64,000 nucleotides of DNA from Talpa occidentalis (taxonomy: Eukaryota; Chordata; Mammalia; Eulipotyphla; Talpidae): the NCBI RefSeq assembly GCF_014898055.3, contig NW_023605194.1:56273361-56337360 (forward strand), given 5' to 3'. Under the pieces are notes generated by a model. It did no database searches and was not told the DNA's origin. It saw nothing but the letters and a program-made list of their open reading frames with translations. Shown here piece after piece: positions 35,102-47,380 of this stretch (position 1 is its first letter; each line of letters opens with the position of its first letter). Position numbers and translations under genes: made by a program.

Positions 35102-36339
35102 AAATGTTTTGGTGAAGTAATTAATATTTACAGAAAGTTTGTTTTGAGTCATAATTACCAAGTTTTTCCCCATCACAAATGATAACAATAAATATGAATA
35201 TATCACAAATAAATGTACCTATGAATTTCTAGTAATTTATGTCTTGATTCCATTTGGGGTTTTTCCTTATATGATGTAAAAAAGGTTAAAATTTTCTTCT
35301 ATAAAATGGTGTAAAGTTTAAAAATATTCATTATTTTTTTTTACTAAATATTTATTGAGTGTGTATTAATTTAATATGCACATAGATTCAGATCTGGACT
35401 TCAATTCCATCAGTATATATGCTTACATTCCCTTATTACATTGTTTAATTAAAGAGTTTTGCTTATTATCTGGTAAAGGAAAATATACCAATTCTTCACT
35501 TAGCTTCTTTTTCTTCCCATATGATTGTTTATTTTCTTTTAAACAAAGAATTTATAATCAACTTGTCTGGATTCAGAAAATACAATAAATAACAGAAACC
35601 ATCCATGAACACATGCACACACAAAAAATCTTGTTCATGTTAGCATTAAACTCATGGATTATTTTTTCTGTTTTCTAGTCTCATATAAAAATGTTTAATA
35701 TTGTCTGTTAATTGAAGTCTACTAGTCTTTCAGGACATTAAATTTTCTTTATAGAGCTCCCTTTATGCTGTAGCACTTTGAAAGTTTATTTCCAAATTAT
35801 ATTTTTGTTGTTGCTATTATAAACTAGATTGCTTCTTCTATAATACTGTCTTTGATTTTTTATAACTTTTTACTTAATATCCTCCGATTATTCTTTTTTT
35901 TTTCAGTTTAATTGAATAATAGCCAAAAAGTAATTAAAAATTCTAGAATTGTAAATTTACTTAATCTTTGCCTTTGACCTGATTTCAGATGTCCTACAGA
36001 TTTGGGGTTTGAAATAATTTTTTTCCAGTTATCGAAATATGTGTTCCTATTTATTGAAATGTTTGATGAAAAGTAAATTTGTAATGCTTTTCAGCAGCTC
36101 AAGGAAAAGAACATATGGTTGGATATGATTTTTTTTTCTGTATCTCATAATAAATGAATGAATTTACTAATCTGGAGCCATTCATGTTCCTAGAATAATC
36201 CTAGAATAGTATTTAATCATTATATATGTATTTTTATTGTGCAAGTATGTAGTTCTTTTCGATATGATTCGCATTTTGCATTGATATCCTATTTTTGCAT
36301 TGCTATTTTTCTTAAATCTTCCTTTTTCTTGCCATCTTG
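35102..36339. other. unclassified AT-rich DNA
   Basis: No gene. AAATATTTATTGAGTGTGTA at about 35346-35365 resembles the conserved 3' end of L2/MIR-type elements but is too short to assign. Confidence 0.4.
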
Positions 36340-36545
36340 ACAAGCCTCATGTACCTGATGTAACAAATCACCACTAACTTACTGACTTAATACAAAAACA
36401 GTTTTATTTCTAGGCCTGAAGGCCAGAATTCCAAAACCAACTTGGCAGCGGACATTCCCTATAGAGAGTCTAGGAGATATCTATTCCTTCCCTGCCTGAC
36501 CTGGCATCTGCTCACTTTGTGCTTTCCTTCACTTGCGGCTACCCC
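36340..36545. mobile_element. ancient interspersed repeat fragment, class uncertain
   Basis: GATGTAACAAATCACCACTA, then GGCCTGAAGGCCAGAATTCC and AAAACCAACTTGGCAG follow a very common mammalian repeat text ('taacaaattaccacaaact', 'ctggaggccagaagtc', 'caaaatcaaggtgtc'). I recognise the text but am not sure of its family name; MaLR-type is possible. Confidence 0.5.
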
Positions 36546-37584
36546 TGTTCTGTCTTCATATTACTTTCTCTGTGGATATCTTTCATTCATTTATTTCTGC
36601 ATTTGTCTTGAATTTCATTGACTATTTATTTTAACCATTTTGATTGTAAATGAAATTTATCTCCATTAAACAAAGTAGGGCTGAGTTTTCTTATATATGC
36701 TAAAAAAATTTTCTTTTAATAGGTTAAATTTATTTGCATTTATTTCCTTTTCCTTTTTCTTATGAGATCCAGGATTTCTACCTATTATCAAGCAATCAAT
36801 GTACTATTTTTGTTTTTCTCTTACTTCCTCCTTCATCTGTATTTTAGTTATATTATCTTTTTTGTAGTGATACATATTTACTTTAACTCTACCCTTGTTT
36901 GAATCTTAATTCTTTAACTTAATTTATTTGTGTGTGTGTGTGTGTGTGTGTTCCTTATGTTCCTTCATCTTTATGAAATGAGGACCGTTCTGTAGAGACT
37001 CTCTAGGATGACCCTTGGGCAAAATCTTTATTAAATGGTGGCATGTTAAAATAATAATTCTGTAACCTTATGTTTAAAAGTAAACTTGGGAGAATATATT
37101 CTTGTCTGATTTTTTTTTTTATTTCTTCTGGTTATTCCACTGCTTCATACTCTGTACTTTGCAGTCCAGAATTTTGATACACAAATCACTTTAGTTCCTT
37201 TGTGTGTAACTTGGTATATTTTGCTTGAAAGTCCTTATATGTGTACTGTTCAAGGCAATTTTCCCTGGCATGTGTAGAAACATTGATTATGTAAATTCAA
37301 ATCACCATCCCATTATAGTAAGGTTTTCTTGACTTAATGGTTTTAATATTAATCTTGCTCAATACCAGCCTTTAATATCTGGTTTTGCCTGTGATCAATT
37401 TAAACTTGTAATTTTTTTTTTCTGTTACTTGACTCTTTCTATTTCTAAACTCAGTACCCCATAGGGTATAGTAGTTACAGCTATTCATGCTCAGGCATCT
37501 TACTTTTTTTTTTTCTTTATCCTATGTTATATTGCTTGTACTGTTTCTTACTATTGGTTCCTTAATTGAGGACCCTATATAATT
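36546..37584. other. unclassified DNA with a (TG)n tract
   Basis: No gene. An uninterrupted TG run of about 23 bp lies at 36929-36951, and T-runs at 37111-37120 and 37505-37514. Confidence 0.5.
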
Positions 37585-37595
37585 CTCTCAAGGTA

Positions 37596-39181
37596 CCATA
37601 AAATATATAGAAGAAAATATAGGTAAAACACTACAAGACATACATCTCAGAAACATCTTTAAAGACTCATCATCCAAAGCAAAGAAAGTCAAGGAAAAGA
37701 TAAACACCTGGGATTACATCAAACTGAAATGCTTCTGTACAGCAAAAGAGACATTAGCCAAAACAAAGAGACATCCAACTGATGGGGAAAATTTTTTTGC
37801 ACACCATAAAACTAATAAGGGACTGATCACAAAGATATACAAAGAACTCACAGGACTCAACAAAAACAAAGTAAACAATCCAGTCAAGAAATGGACCGAA
37901 GATCCTACTTTCTCCTCTCACCCATAGTGTATCTCTGGTTTATAGTTGCTTTTTGCCTTTTTTTTTTTTTTTACTTTATTATAATTAGTCTTTTCCTGGT
38001 TCCTTATTTTGGTTTTCTAAATTCCTGCTATGAGTGAGACCATCTAGTATTTTTTTTTTTCCTTTCTGGCTTATTTTGCTGAGCATGAGCCCTTCCAGCT
38101 CCATCCATGTATTCATGTTGCTGCAAATTGGATCAAAACAAGGGGGGTGGGGATTGTATGGTGACTGTAACCAAGATGAAAATGTATACATTGTGCAAAA
38201 ATGAAAAATAATGTAAAACTTATATAAAATTAAAAAAATGAAAAAAAAAAAAGAAATGGGCAGAAGAACTTAAAAGACATTTCTCCAAAGAGGAAATGCA
38301 AATGGCCAGCAGGCATATGAAAAAAATGTTCAACATCCCTTATAATCAGGGAAATGCAAATCAAAACCACACTGAGGTACCACCTTACACCAGTAAGAAT
38401 GGCACATATCAAAAAAACAAGCAACAACAAATGTTGGCGTGGATGTGGTGAAAAAGGAACTCTCCTACATTGCCGATGGGAGTGCAAACTGGTCCCGCCA
38501 CTATGGAAAAATTGTCTGGAGGTTCCTCAGCCTACTAAAAATGGAGCTACCATATGACCCGGCAATTCCACTACTAGGGATTTACCCAAAGGACACAAAA
38601 CCATTGATTCAAAAGAACACCTCTGCACCTCTATGTTTATTGCAGCACCTCTATGTTTATTGCAGCACTATTTACAACAGGCAAAACCTGGAAACAACCC
38701 AAATGCCCAAAACTAGATGACTGGATCAAGAAGATGTGGCAAATATACACAATGGAATATTATTCATCAATCAAAAAAGATAAACTCATGCCATTTGCAG
38801 AAATGAGGATGGAGCTAGAAGGAATTATGCTCAGTGAAATAAGCCAGAAGGAAAAAAAGAAAAATATATCAGATGATTTCACTTACAGGAGGAATATAGG
38901 GGAACCAAATATGACACCGATGTAATAAAATAATAAAGTACAAAACACAAAAAAGCAAAACCAGGCAATTACAAATCAGAGAATCCTGCAGGGGAGGAGG
39001 CCAGAGAGGGATTGGAGGGAGAGAGGGAGAAGCACAGGGGACTGAGGTGATGGTGCACGGGCGCATTGGTGAAGGAAACTCTATGGGGACTACACCTGAG
39101 GAGGTGGGAAGCAAATACTGTTTAAAAACAATTATGTAAAAAAAAAAAAAAAGAAAGTAAAATATAATTTCAAAAAATTCT
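37596..39181 (+). mobile_element. 5'-truncated L1, interrupted by another L1
   Basis: ORF2 text runs AAAATATATAGAAGAAAATA to AGTCAAGAAATGG (37897). It breaks for the inserted L1 and resumes AAGAAATGGGCAGAAGAACT (38252), on through ATGTTGGCGTGGATGTGGTG, AAGAAGATGTGGCAAATA and the 3' UTR with GGGACTGAGGTGATGGTG. It ends in poly(A) at 39138-39152 followed by 29 bp of other sequence. A 22-bp unit around CACCTCTATGTTTATTGCAG is duplicated near 38625-38665. The target duplication CTCTCAAGGTA lies at 37585-37595 and 39462-39472, that is, beyond the adjoining SINE. Confidence 0.95.
37898..38251. mobile_element. 5'-inverted (twin-primed) short L1 nested in an L1
   Basis: The left part (about 37900-38115) is L1 in antisense (GGCTTATTTTGCTGAGCAT, CTTCCAGCTCCATCCATG). 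The right part (about 38116-38240) is the L1 3' UTR in sense (GGGGGGTGGGGATTGTATGG and GTGCAAAAATGAAAAATAAT), ending in an A-run. This is the signature of twin priming during target-primed reverse transcription. The host text AAGAAATGG at 37889-37897 and 38252-38260 is the target duplication. Confidence 0.9.
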
Positions 39182-39461
39182 GGGCCTCCCTTGTGGCGCA
39201 AGGGTTAAGAAACAACCTATGAAGAAATCAGCAGCCACTGCAGCACGAGTTCGATTCCAGTTCAGTCAGGGAGCAGCTCACATCGTGCAACAGACCTCTC
39301 TTGACTTTCCTGCTGCTCCTCTCAGCAGTGTACCTTGGTCAATCTGCCTGTTCTGTTCCCCACTCTGTCTCTCTGGTGAATCCTCTCACCCCCCGCAACT
39401 CTGGCCTGTGTCTCAGTTCTTGTGTGCATAAATAAATAAATCTTAAAAAAAAAAAAAAAAC
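39182..39461 (+). mobile_element. tRNA-derived SINE, type II, at the L1 3' end
   Basis: Head GGGCCTCCCTTGTGGCGCAA, B-box-like GAGTTCGATTCC, body CAATCTGCCTGTTCTGTTCC, and tail TAAATAAATAAATC with 16 A. Its right end abuts the second copy of the L1 target duplication. No separate SINE target duplication is visible, which suggests that it moved together with the L1. Confidence 0.95.
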
Positions 39462-39472
39462 CTCTCAAGGTA

Positions 39473-40589
39473 TTGTGACCAGTAGTATAAGGACAAAAAT
39501 AAATTACTTTAACAATTGTAAGTCAAGCTAAATAGCAGATTCCCAAATGTAAATGCTAAGCTGACTGTTGGTGTTTCCACTTTATATTATTTCCTAATGA
39601 TTAAAAATTATTCTATTTTTATATACTTTATATTTTAATGCTTTTTAGTCCAGAGGAAATGATATTTGGTGTACCACAAAAAATAACATTAATAGTTGCA
39701 AGATATGCTTTGATGGTACAGCTAAATAATATCAATATTAAATGAGCATTTAGATATTTTTGTGTTATGTGAGCTGTGTACTTTGTTTTTTTCTTAATAT
39801 AATTGTTTAGACATAAAAGTAATTTGGTCAATTTATCTTCCATTGTCTTTCAGTACCTTTTTAATCATGCTTTAGTCTATTTCTTTTCCTCTTTGTGTAT
39901 ATTTATGCTACTTTCCCTGCATCAACTCTATTGAGAAATATTTTGGAAAAGGGGAATAGATGAAATGCTTTTCCAAAATATTTCTTAGTTCTATTACTCT
40001 ATCATTCCTAGGGAATTGTGCAATTTCTTAATATATGAAATTGTCTCCTTGTATTCTAAATATTTAATACTGTATTAGTAAAGTTCTTTATTTCTTTGCT
40101 ACCTGTCATCAGACAAACTGGACATATTAACATCCACAGTGACTCTCCCAAAATACTCATCTTGAACCAATATATTTTCTAAACCTTTTCCTTAGAGCAT
40201 TTAGTAACTATTCTTTTGAACCTCTTGAATGCAAATGTGTGTTCTTAATATTTTTTACTTAGGTATAACCTTCTGAGGGTGAACCCTAGGTATATTTTCA
40301 GGATTAAACCACCATCGTAGAGTTTAACCACTACTTTCTCTCTTCTTTGCAGACTCAGTGTTATTTTCTGCTAAGGGGGTGGGCTCAACTAGTTAGATAT
40401 ATTTATTTCTCTAATGAAGTGATAGTGAAGCTTCAGTCCTACTATCTCTTAGTTACTCCATGTAAATTTGGGTTATGAGTAATGAAATTTGATATTCTTG
40501 TTGATGGGTATACAGATTTTTAAAAAGTAAAGGGGATTTTCAAACTTTATGCCCATAATTATCCTCATTAAGACATCAGTGTAAAAAAT
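39473..40589. other. unclassified AT-rich DNA
   Basis: No gene or recognisable repeat. Confidence 0.4.
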
Positions 40590-40800
40590 GATAATAATAC
40601 AAAACAAAGCAAAAACAGGCAATTATAAATCAGAGACATCCTGCAGGGGAGGAGGAGGGAAAAGGATCAGAAAGAGGGAGGAAGGAGCACAGGGGACTGA
40701 GGTGATGGTGCATGGGTGCATTGGTGAAGGAAACTCTATGGGGACTATACCTGAGGTGGGGGCAAATATTGTTTAAAAATGCCAAAAAAATAATTAAAAA
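40590..40800 (+). mobile_element. short L1 3' UTR insertion
   Basis: Only the terminal 210 bp of the L1 family seen at 37596 is present: AATTATAAATCAGAGACATC, TGCAGGGGAGGAGGAGG, GGGACTGAGGTGATGGTG, GAAGGAAACTCTATGGGG and an A-rich end. A strongly 5'-truncated copy. Confidence 0.88.
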
Positions 40801-42354
40801 TTAATTATTATGAAATCCAATATTGGACAAAATAACAGCACCAAAAAAATCACTGGAAGAAATGCCCTTCTAGGCTAAAGTATAATGTATTTTATATATA
40901 TATCCAGAATTTAATATGTGATGGATATTTCATTTTAAATGTTAGAATATCCTTCATAGAGTGTTAATTTGCTACAATGGAGACAAAATTCCTTTACTTC
41001 TGAGTGGGTGATAAGATGGACTATCCCTATCATAGTAAATAACTGTACTTGTAATCATCTATCCCCACGGTAAGCAATTGCAAAATTAGTTATCTGAACA
41101 GGACTGCCAGTCCATAAATGCTTTGAACTTTCCGTAAGTGAATAATAAATGCATTCTCTTTACAAACTTGCAGAGACAGATAGTGTGTACAAATTTACTT
41201 TCTTTTATACATTTATACTATTATTAAGTAGCATCTTATGATCTGATCTTTGTGATCTTTGTGATCTGAACTTAGACTTATCGATGGTAGTTAGAATCTC
41301 CTAGGGTAATTTCCTTTCATCTTGTGAAATAATCAATAGAGAATTCTCCGGAACCAAATGGAAGACTAAGAGAAAACAAAAGTAAGGAAAACAAAGCTAA
41401 ACCAAATAAACCCACACCTTATTAGACTTTGCATAAGACACATTTAAGTTATAGATCTACAATGCTGAAAATACTTAGAAATCAGCATTGATATTGCTTT
41501 TTAATTAAAATTAAAAGTAAGATTTTTTAATTTGAAATTTCTTATTAAACAGAGCAATTTTAAACCCATTTATTTTAAACTCTGGTTCTTACAATTTTAT
41601 TTTTACCTTGTAGGTTTAAAGAAATATATTTTTTTTATCTTTTTTGATGTATATTCCAATGATTTTCCTAAAGGAAATTTGAAACAAGATATTAGAAATC
41701 CAGGTTATCTAAACAATGTGTTTGCTCTTGGTTTGAGACCCTTAATCTTCCTTTGTAAAAACAGCACTGAATTTCTTACCTTGGGTGAGTATAAGTTAGT
41801 AAATTTAATTCATGAATTAATATACATAATTAGTTATTTTAACATTTTGTTTAAAAGAATACATTAGTATTGTGGCTAGCCAACATTCTTTTAAAATATT
41901 AATAAATATAACTAACTTGATTAATGAAAGTTGACAAGGAGAGCTATTTTTTTCACTCACTCAATTATTTCATGCCAAATTGGGAAAAGATTTCTCAATT
42001 GCTGGAAATATGTTTAGAAAATTCTATAACAAAATATTTGAAAAATAAATTCATTTGTCTTTATTAATAAAATATATGTAACTTCTCTGCTAAATATTTT
42101 AGCTTTTTATGAGAATTTTAATTCCAAACTTTATATTTCTTTCTAATACTCATGTTTTTCCTCTGCTTCTGACTGCCTCCTTAGAAGTGACACTAGATGA
42201 TTTTTCTCCTACCTATCATCCTTCATCTCTGAATCCATTTTTTAAAGTTGAACTGAGGCAGAACTTTGCAAAATAGGAGAACATAGAAAGTAAATAAATG
42301 AACTTCAGCATCCCTAATCTGTGATTTCTGTACTGAAGTATAAGAAAAGTTTAG
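40801..42354. other. unclassified AT-rich DNA
   Basis: No gene. The open frame at 41532-41867 is compositionally AT-rich and shows no recognisable protein motif, so I treat it as chance. GATCTTTGT words repeat near 41255-41280. Confidence 0.4.
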
Positions 42355-42620
42355 GGCCTCCCCTGGTGGAGCAGGCAGTTGAGTGCTGCACTTTGAAGCT
42401 GTTTGCAGCCTCTGCAGTGCCGGTTGAATCTGGGCTCGCCAGCGAGGGTCCCCCATGGGGTGGCAGACCTCTCCTGCCATGCCCGCTGCTCTCCTCAGCA
42501 GTGTATTTCCTCAGTCTGCCTGTTCTGTTCCTGCTCTGTCTCTGGTAAATCCTCTCACCCTCCCGCGCATCTGGCCTGTTCCCTGGTTCTTGTATAAATA
42601 AATAAATCTTAAAAAAAAAA
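42355..42620 (+). mobile_element. tRNA-derived SINE, type III (intermediate)
   Basis: Starts GGGCCTCCCCTGGTGGAGCA. The B-box-like region is mutated (GGTTGAATCTG). The body ends CATCTGGCCTGTTCCCTGG and TATAAATAAATAAATC. The target duplication AGAAAAGTTTAG is at 42343-42354 and, with one change, at 42621-42632. Confidence 0.95.
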
Positions 42621-43019
42621 AGAAAAGGTTAGACATAGATGAAATCATGGTGATGATTCCAAAGCATAAGAATCAAATGACCAATGGCTTGTAGATGGTC
42701 CTATGATTAGTTTTTGAAATTATTCATATTTTTGCTAAATTTGTAAATAATAATACATGATCAAAAATACAGATGAAAATACAATGTTGGATTAAAATAA
42801 AAGTTAATGCTTTTGACTTCCTCAATTACTTTTGTAATGTCACATTCTCCAGGTCATCAATACTGACATTTTTGATTAATATATTTCACACATTTATCTA
42901 AAATTATAACAGAAAAGTATGTGCCTAGACAGGTTCTGCATTTATGAAAGCCTGGCATCATATTAACTAATTTTCCACACAAATTATCTTCTGAGTTGAT
43001 TGCTCTTTTCGACTGACTT

Positions 43020-44490
43020 ATTTTTTTTTTTTTTAAATTAAGGTAACATTGGTTTACAATGTTGTTTGTGTTTTAGAGGTATAGAATCTTCCCATTCAGG
43101 TGTTACCATTCACACCTACCATCTGAACACCCATCGTTAATTGTGCTCCTCCTGTTCTCTTTCCATCCCCTCCCCTCTAGCTTCAGGTCTTACATTCAAG
43201 ACTTTCATACATGTGTAGTTGATTTTTATGTATGTTGTGAGATAGTTGTCTAGTTTCATTGTTTTTTTTTCCATAGCTATCCAGTTTCCCCAGCACCATT
43301 TATTGAAGGAGTTTTCCTTTTTCCAATGCATATTCTTTATCCTTTATCATAGATTAACTATCCTCATGCAAGAAGGTTTATTTATGAGCTCTCAATTCTG
43401 TTCCATTTTTCTCCATATCTGGATATGATCCAGTACCATAATCTTTATTATAGTGTTGAGTATAATTTGAACTCTGGGAGTGTGATACCATCATCCTCCC
43501 TTTGTTTTCTCAGGGTTTTGTTGCATTTGGGTTTTTTTTGTTGTGGTTCTACATGAATTACAATAATGTTTGTTCCACTTCTTTGAAGAAAACCACTGGA
43601 ACTATGATATTGATTGCGTTGAATCCATATATTGCTTTGGCTAAGAATGATATGTTGACATTGTTAATTCTTCTAATATATGAGCAGGGAAAGTTTTCCC
43701 ATTTCTTTGTGTTTTCTTCCATACCGTTAAACAATGCCTTAAAGTTTTCATTATATAGAATCTTAACCTCCTTTAAGTTTATTCCTAGGTATTTATTTTT
43801 TAAAATGCAATGGTAAATAGGATTATTTTCTTGATTTCTTCCTCACTAGCCATTTTTTGTATAAAGGAAGGCAACTCATTATTTTATATTAATTTTGTAA
43901 TCTGACACTTTCTGAACTGATTTATTATTTAAATTATTTGTTAATTGGATTGAAAACTTTTTTTGGATTTAAAATATTTTAATAGGGTTTTCTACATATA
44001 TATTTTCATGTCACCTCAAATGATGGCTTTAATTTTTTCCCAATTCGTATTCCTCTTATGCCTTTTTCTTGTCTAATTGTTCTAGCTAGGACTTCCAAAC
44101 TATGTTGAATAGTAACAGTGAAAGTCAGCATCCCTTTCTTGTACTGGTTCTTTGTGGAAAACTTTCAGTTTTTCACTTTGTGTTAAAAGAATCATACACC
44201 ATGACCAAGTGGGATTTATTCCAGGGGCTAAAGGATGATTTGGAAACTGAAAAAAAATCTATCAACATAATTAATCACACCAATAAAAGGAAAGATAAAA
44301 AATATGTGACCATACAATAGATGTTGAGAGCATTTAATAAGATTCAACATCCACTTATAAACACCTCTCCCAAAAAGAATCTGGAGATAGATGAAATATA
44401 ACTCAAATTAACAAATGTTATCGATGAAAAACTCGGAGCTGACATCATTCTCAATGATGAAAAACCGAAGTCTAAAAGTGTACACTTATT
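43020..44490 (-). mobile_element. old L1 with 5' inversion and internal deletion
   Basis: 43020-43180 is an L1 3' UTR in antisense (AGGTAACATTGGTTTACA), matching 52815 and 58432. At about 43181 it jumps to mid-ORF2 antisense (GTCTAGTTTCATTG, CCAGCACCATTTATTGAAG), so roughly the last third of ORF2 is missing. At about 44138 orientation flips to sense ORF2 (GGGATTTATTCCAGGGGCTA, ATCAACATAATTAATCACAC), consistent with twin priming. Edges are approximate. Confidence 0.8.
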
Positions 44491-44602
44491 TTAGAGCATA
44501 AGAGACTACATTTTACATATTACTAGCAAATGACAAGTGTTCTTTGGCTGCTTTGAGAATTTTTTCTTTAAATTACATGCCACAAATGGTTTTGAAATCA
44601 GA

Positions 44603-44876
44603 TTTTTTTTTTTTTTAAGATTTATTTATTTATTTATTTATACAAGCACTGGGTACAGTCAGAAGCAAGGGAGGGAGAGAGAATTCACCAGAGTCAGAGG
44701 GGAGAGCAGAGCAGGCAGACTGATGAAATACACTGCTGAGGGGAGCACTGGGCGGCAGGAGAGGTCTGCGCGCCATGTGGGACCCTCGCCCTGCGGCCTG
44801 GGACAGAACCGGTGATGCAGAGGCTGCGGGCAGCTTCGCAACCCAGCTCTCAACGCTGCGCCACCAGGGGAGGCCC
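44603..44876 (-). mobile_element. tRNA-derived SINE, type I
   Basis: Reverse-oriented, with GCACTGGGTACAGTCAGAAG (the type I 3' end), CTGCGCGCCATGTGGGACC and GCGCCACCAGGGGAGGCCC. The target duplication TGAAATCAGA lies at 44593-44602 and 44877-44886. Confidence 0.96.
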
Positions 44877-44886
44877 TGAAATCAGA

Positions 44887-45489
44887 AATCTTAATGAATA
44901 ATACTTATCAAAAACAAGTGTCAGCCTTTCTCTTCTAAATATCAAATATATTTTTGACATTTGATGAAATTTTTGTATTAGATTAGAGGTCATATAAAAG
45001 AAAAACATATGAAATTATTTTGTGGAAAATTATCACATGATTTCTAAAATAAATGAGTACAATATTTGTTTAAATACATTTGTGAGTATAATATATGCCA
45101 TTCATTGTAGCCTATCACCAACAATGTAGATAAAAATCAGTATCCACACTTTTTTTTTCTTTTAGTGTCAGCTAGAAAACATTTTTCAAGTAATTATAAT
45201 TTTAGGTAGTTTTTAAAAAAATGTTCTCTTCTATAGCATTAGCAAATGGGATTATTCGTAAATTTTTTAAAATAATACATCCACAGAGAGGATGTCTAGA
45301 GTTAGGGATAGTACTGTGCAGGAAGTTAGAGCCAGGCAGGGACACATTGAGGCTACTTAATTATTTTTTGTATGGTTAGTTTTTGTAATAACTGAGAGCC
45401 TTCCCTGCACAGGACTTAGGAAAAGAACCTGTTTTCCAAGACTAGGGACAATACCAGTCATTGGCCAACTTACATTCTTTCATCTTGAT
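44887..45489. other. unclassified AT-rich DNA
   Basis: No gene. Positions 45275-45470 could be a weak continuation of the following L1, which I cannot support. Confidence 0.35.
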
Positions 45490-45815
45490 TGGGGTTTATG
45501 GTGGGGAAAAGAGGTTGATAAGAGGGTACAAATTTCTAGTTATATGATGAATAAAGTCTGAGTATCTAATGTAAAACAGGGTGAGTATAGATTATAACAG
45601 TGAACTGTATAACTGAAATTTGCTCAAAAAAAGTATAACTTTATTTTTGGTGAGTATATGCTCACAAAAAAAAAAAAGTAAATGAATGATGGTTGTGTTA
45701 ATTTAATGGAAAAATTCCTTTACATATATAGCAAATAATCACACTCTTCATTTTAAATACTTTATAAATATATTTGTCAATTACACCTTAATAATATTAA
45801 GAAAAAAAAAGACAA
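45490..45815 (+). mobile_element. probable old L1 3' end
   Basis: GGGTTTATGGTGGGGAAAAG, GAGGGTACAAATTTCTAG, GATGAATAAAGTCTGAGTAT and CTGAAATTTGCTCA follow L1MA/MB-type 3' UTR order, with an A-rich end near 45800. Confidence 0.6.
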
Positions 45816-46954
45816 ATGAGATTGGGTCTCATGTTACCTACTAATGTTACAAAGTAGACTGTGTAGTGCCTCAAATCTACCTTAAAGAGTGACTGTTTTT
45901 CCCCCTATATATACACATAATAAACTACCTTAAAAAACAGCAGTATTTTTTTGGTCACTTTTAGTGTTCCTACTTGAGTAATTCCACTGTGTTCTCATAT
46001 ACTCTCTGTGGGTATTTTATATCTAGTCATTTTTGGCACCTTTCAATTAGCCCCCAAACAAAATTGCATGTTGCAACAGATTTGGAAACTAGCTTAAAAT
46101 AATTAGGCTTTCCACTTGTAGTTATATCTCTTTATTAATTTCTCTTTGTCATACATTAGAATTGGTATTACAGGGCATAAAGGCTTTTGGAAAAGGAAAA
46201 TATAGATGCACATTATGCATAATCTGGTAAAGCTCATTCCTTTTGTATTTGAAATCTGCATCTTAAAAATACATTTCCAAAACTGTTTAGAACACAGTTT
46301 TATCCTTCAAATACATAATCATTTCAATTATGGATTGTAAAATCACCTATGCATAATGGATTTCTTGCTTAATTGAAACTGTATTATCTGTCAGCTTTAT
46401 CTGCCCAGACACATCAAGATATATGTTGCATATTTATACAGGTTCCCCAAAAGATCAGAATATATTTCCAGTCTCTCTAATCCAGTAGGTGGTAAGGATT
46501 CTAGCCTTGAATAGGCCCTCCATTAAAAAGCTCCTATGGTGAAAGCAGTTAACACCCCATGCCCTAATCGGAGGAGTTTTCCCTTTTGCTTCTGTAAGTC
46601 AGCTAATTAGCTCCAGAAACAGTGTGTACATGCCTTGTGATGCATGGGTGGGCTTGTATATGTGTGTGGGAGTAGGTGGGTGTGTGTGTGTTAATATGGG
46701 TTTTTCCAGCTTACCCCAACATTGATTTAATTTAGCACTCAAAAGCATAAAGACACACACACACACACACACACACACAGAGCGAGATAAGTAGTTTTGC
46801 CTATTTGTTATCAGGCAACTTAAAGGTTGCCCATTTTTTTTGTAATATATATGATAAAAATTTTTGTGTTTCTTCTGTCTCTTATACAACTCTATTTGAT
46901 ACCCTCTAGATGTAACCAACTGCGTTCTATCACTGGTAGTTCTAAAACTTTTCT
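45816..46954. other. unclassified DNA with TG/CA simple repeats
   Basis: No gene. A short TG-rich stretch lies at about 46660-46692 and an uninterrupted CA run at 46753-46779. The rest is unassigned. Confidence 0.45.
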
Positions 46955-47380
46955 TTCTATTTTTAAAAATTAATTTATGTATATTTTACATCATTGTTTC
47001 TTTTTAAACAATTTTTGCATTTTTTCCCCTCAGGTGTAGCCCCCATAGAATTTCCTCCACCAATGCACCCATGTACCACCACCTCAGTCCCCTGTGCTCC
47101 TCCTTCCCTCCCTCTGAGCCCTCTCCCTCCTCCTCCCCTGCAGTATGTCTCTGATTTATAATTGCCTGTTTGTTTTTGTTTTGTTGTGTTTTATATTGTT
47201 ATTATTCCCCCCCATGTCTTATTTGGTTCCCCTATATTCCTCCTATAAGTGAAACCATCCGATTTTTTTCTTTTTCCTTTTTTTTCCACTGAGGATAATT
47301 CCTTCTAGCTCAATCCATGTTGCAGCGAATGGCATTAGTTTATCTTTGTTGATTGCTGAATAGTATTCCATTGTGTATTC
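46955..47380 (-). mobile_element. 5'-truncated L1 3' end
   Basis: Antisense copy of the same young L1 3' UTR as at 24006 (TTTTACATCATTGT, CCTCCACCAATGCACCC, CTGATTTATAATTGCCTG), followed by the last about 120 bp of ORF2 (ATAATTCCTTCTAGCTC, GTATTCCATTGTGTAT). It ends abruptly at 47380. Confidence 0.92.

Noticed and set aside
41532..41867. 111-codon AT-rich open frame outside recognised repeats
   Set aside because: Composition is dominated by Phe, Leu, Ile, Lys and Asn from AT-rich DNA. There is no domain, no codon bias and no splice or promoter support.
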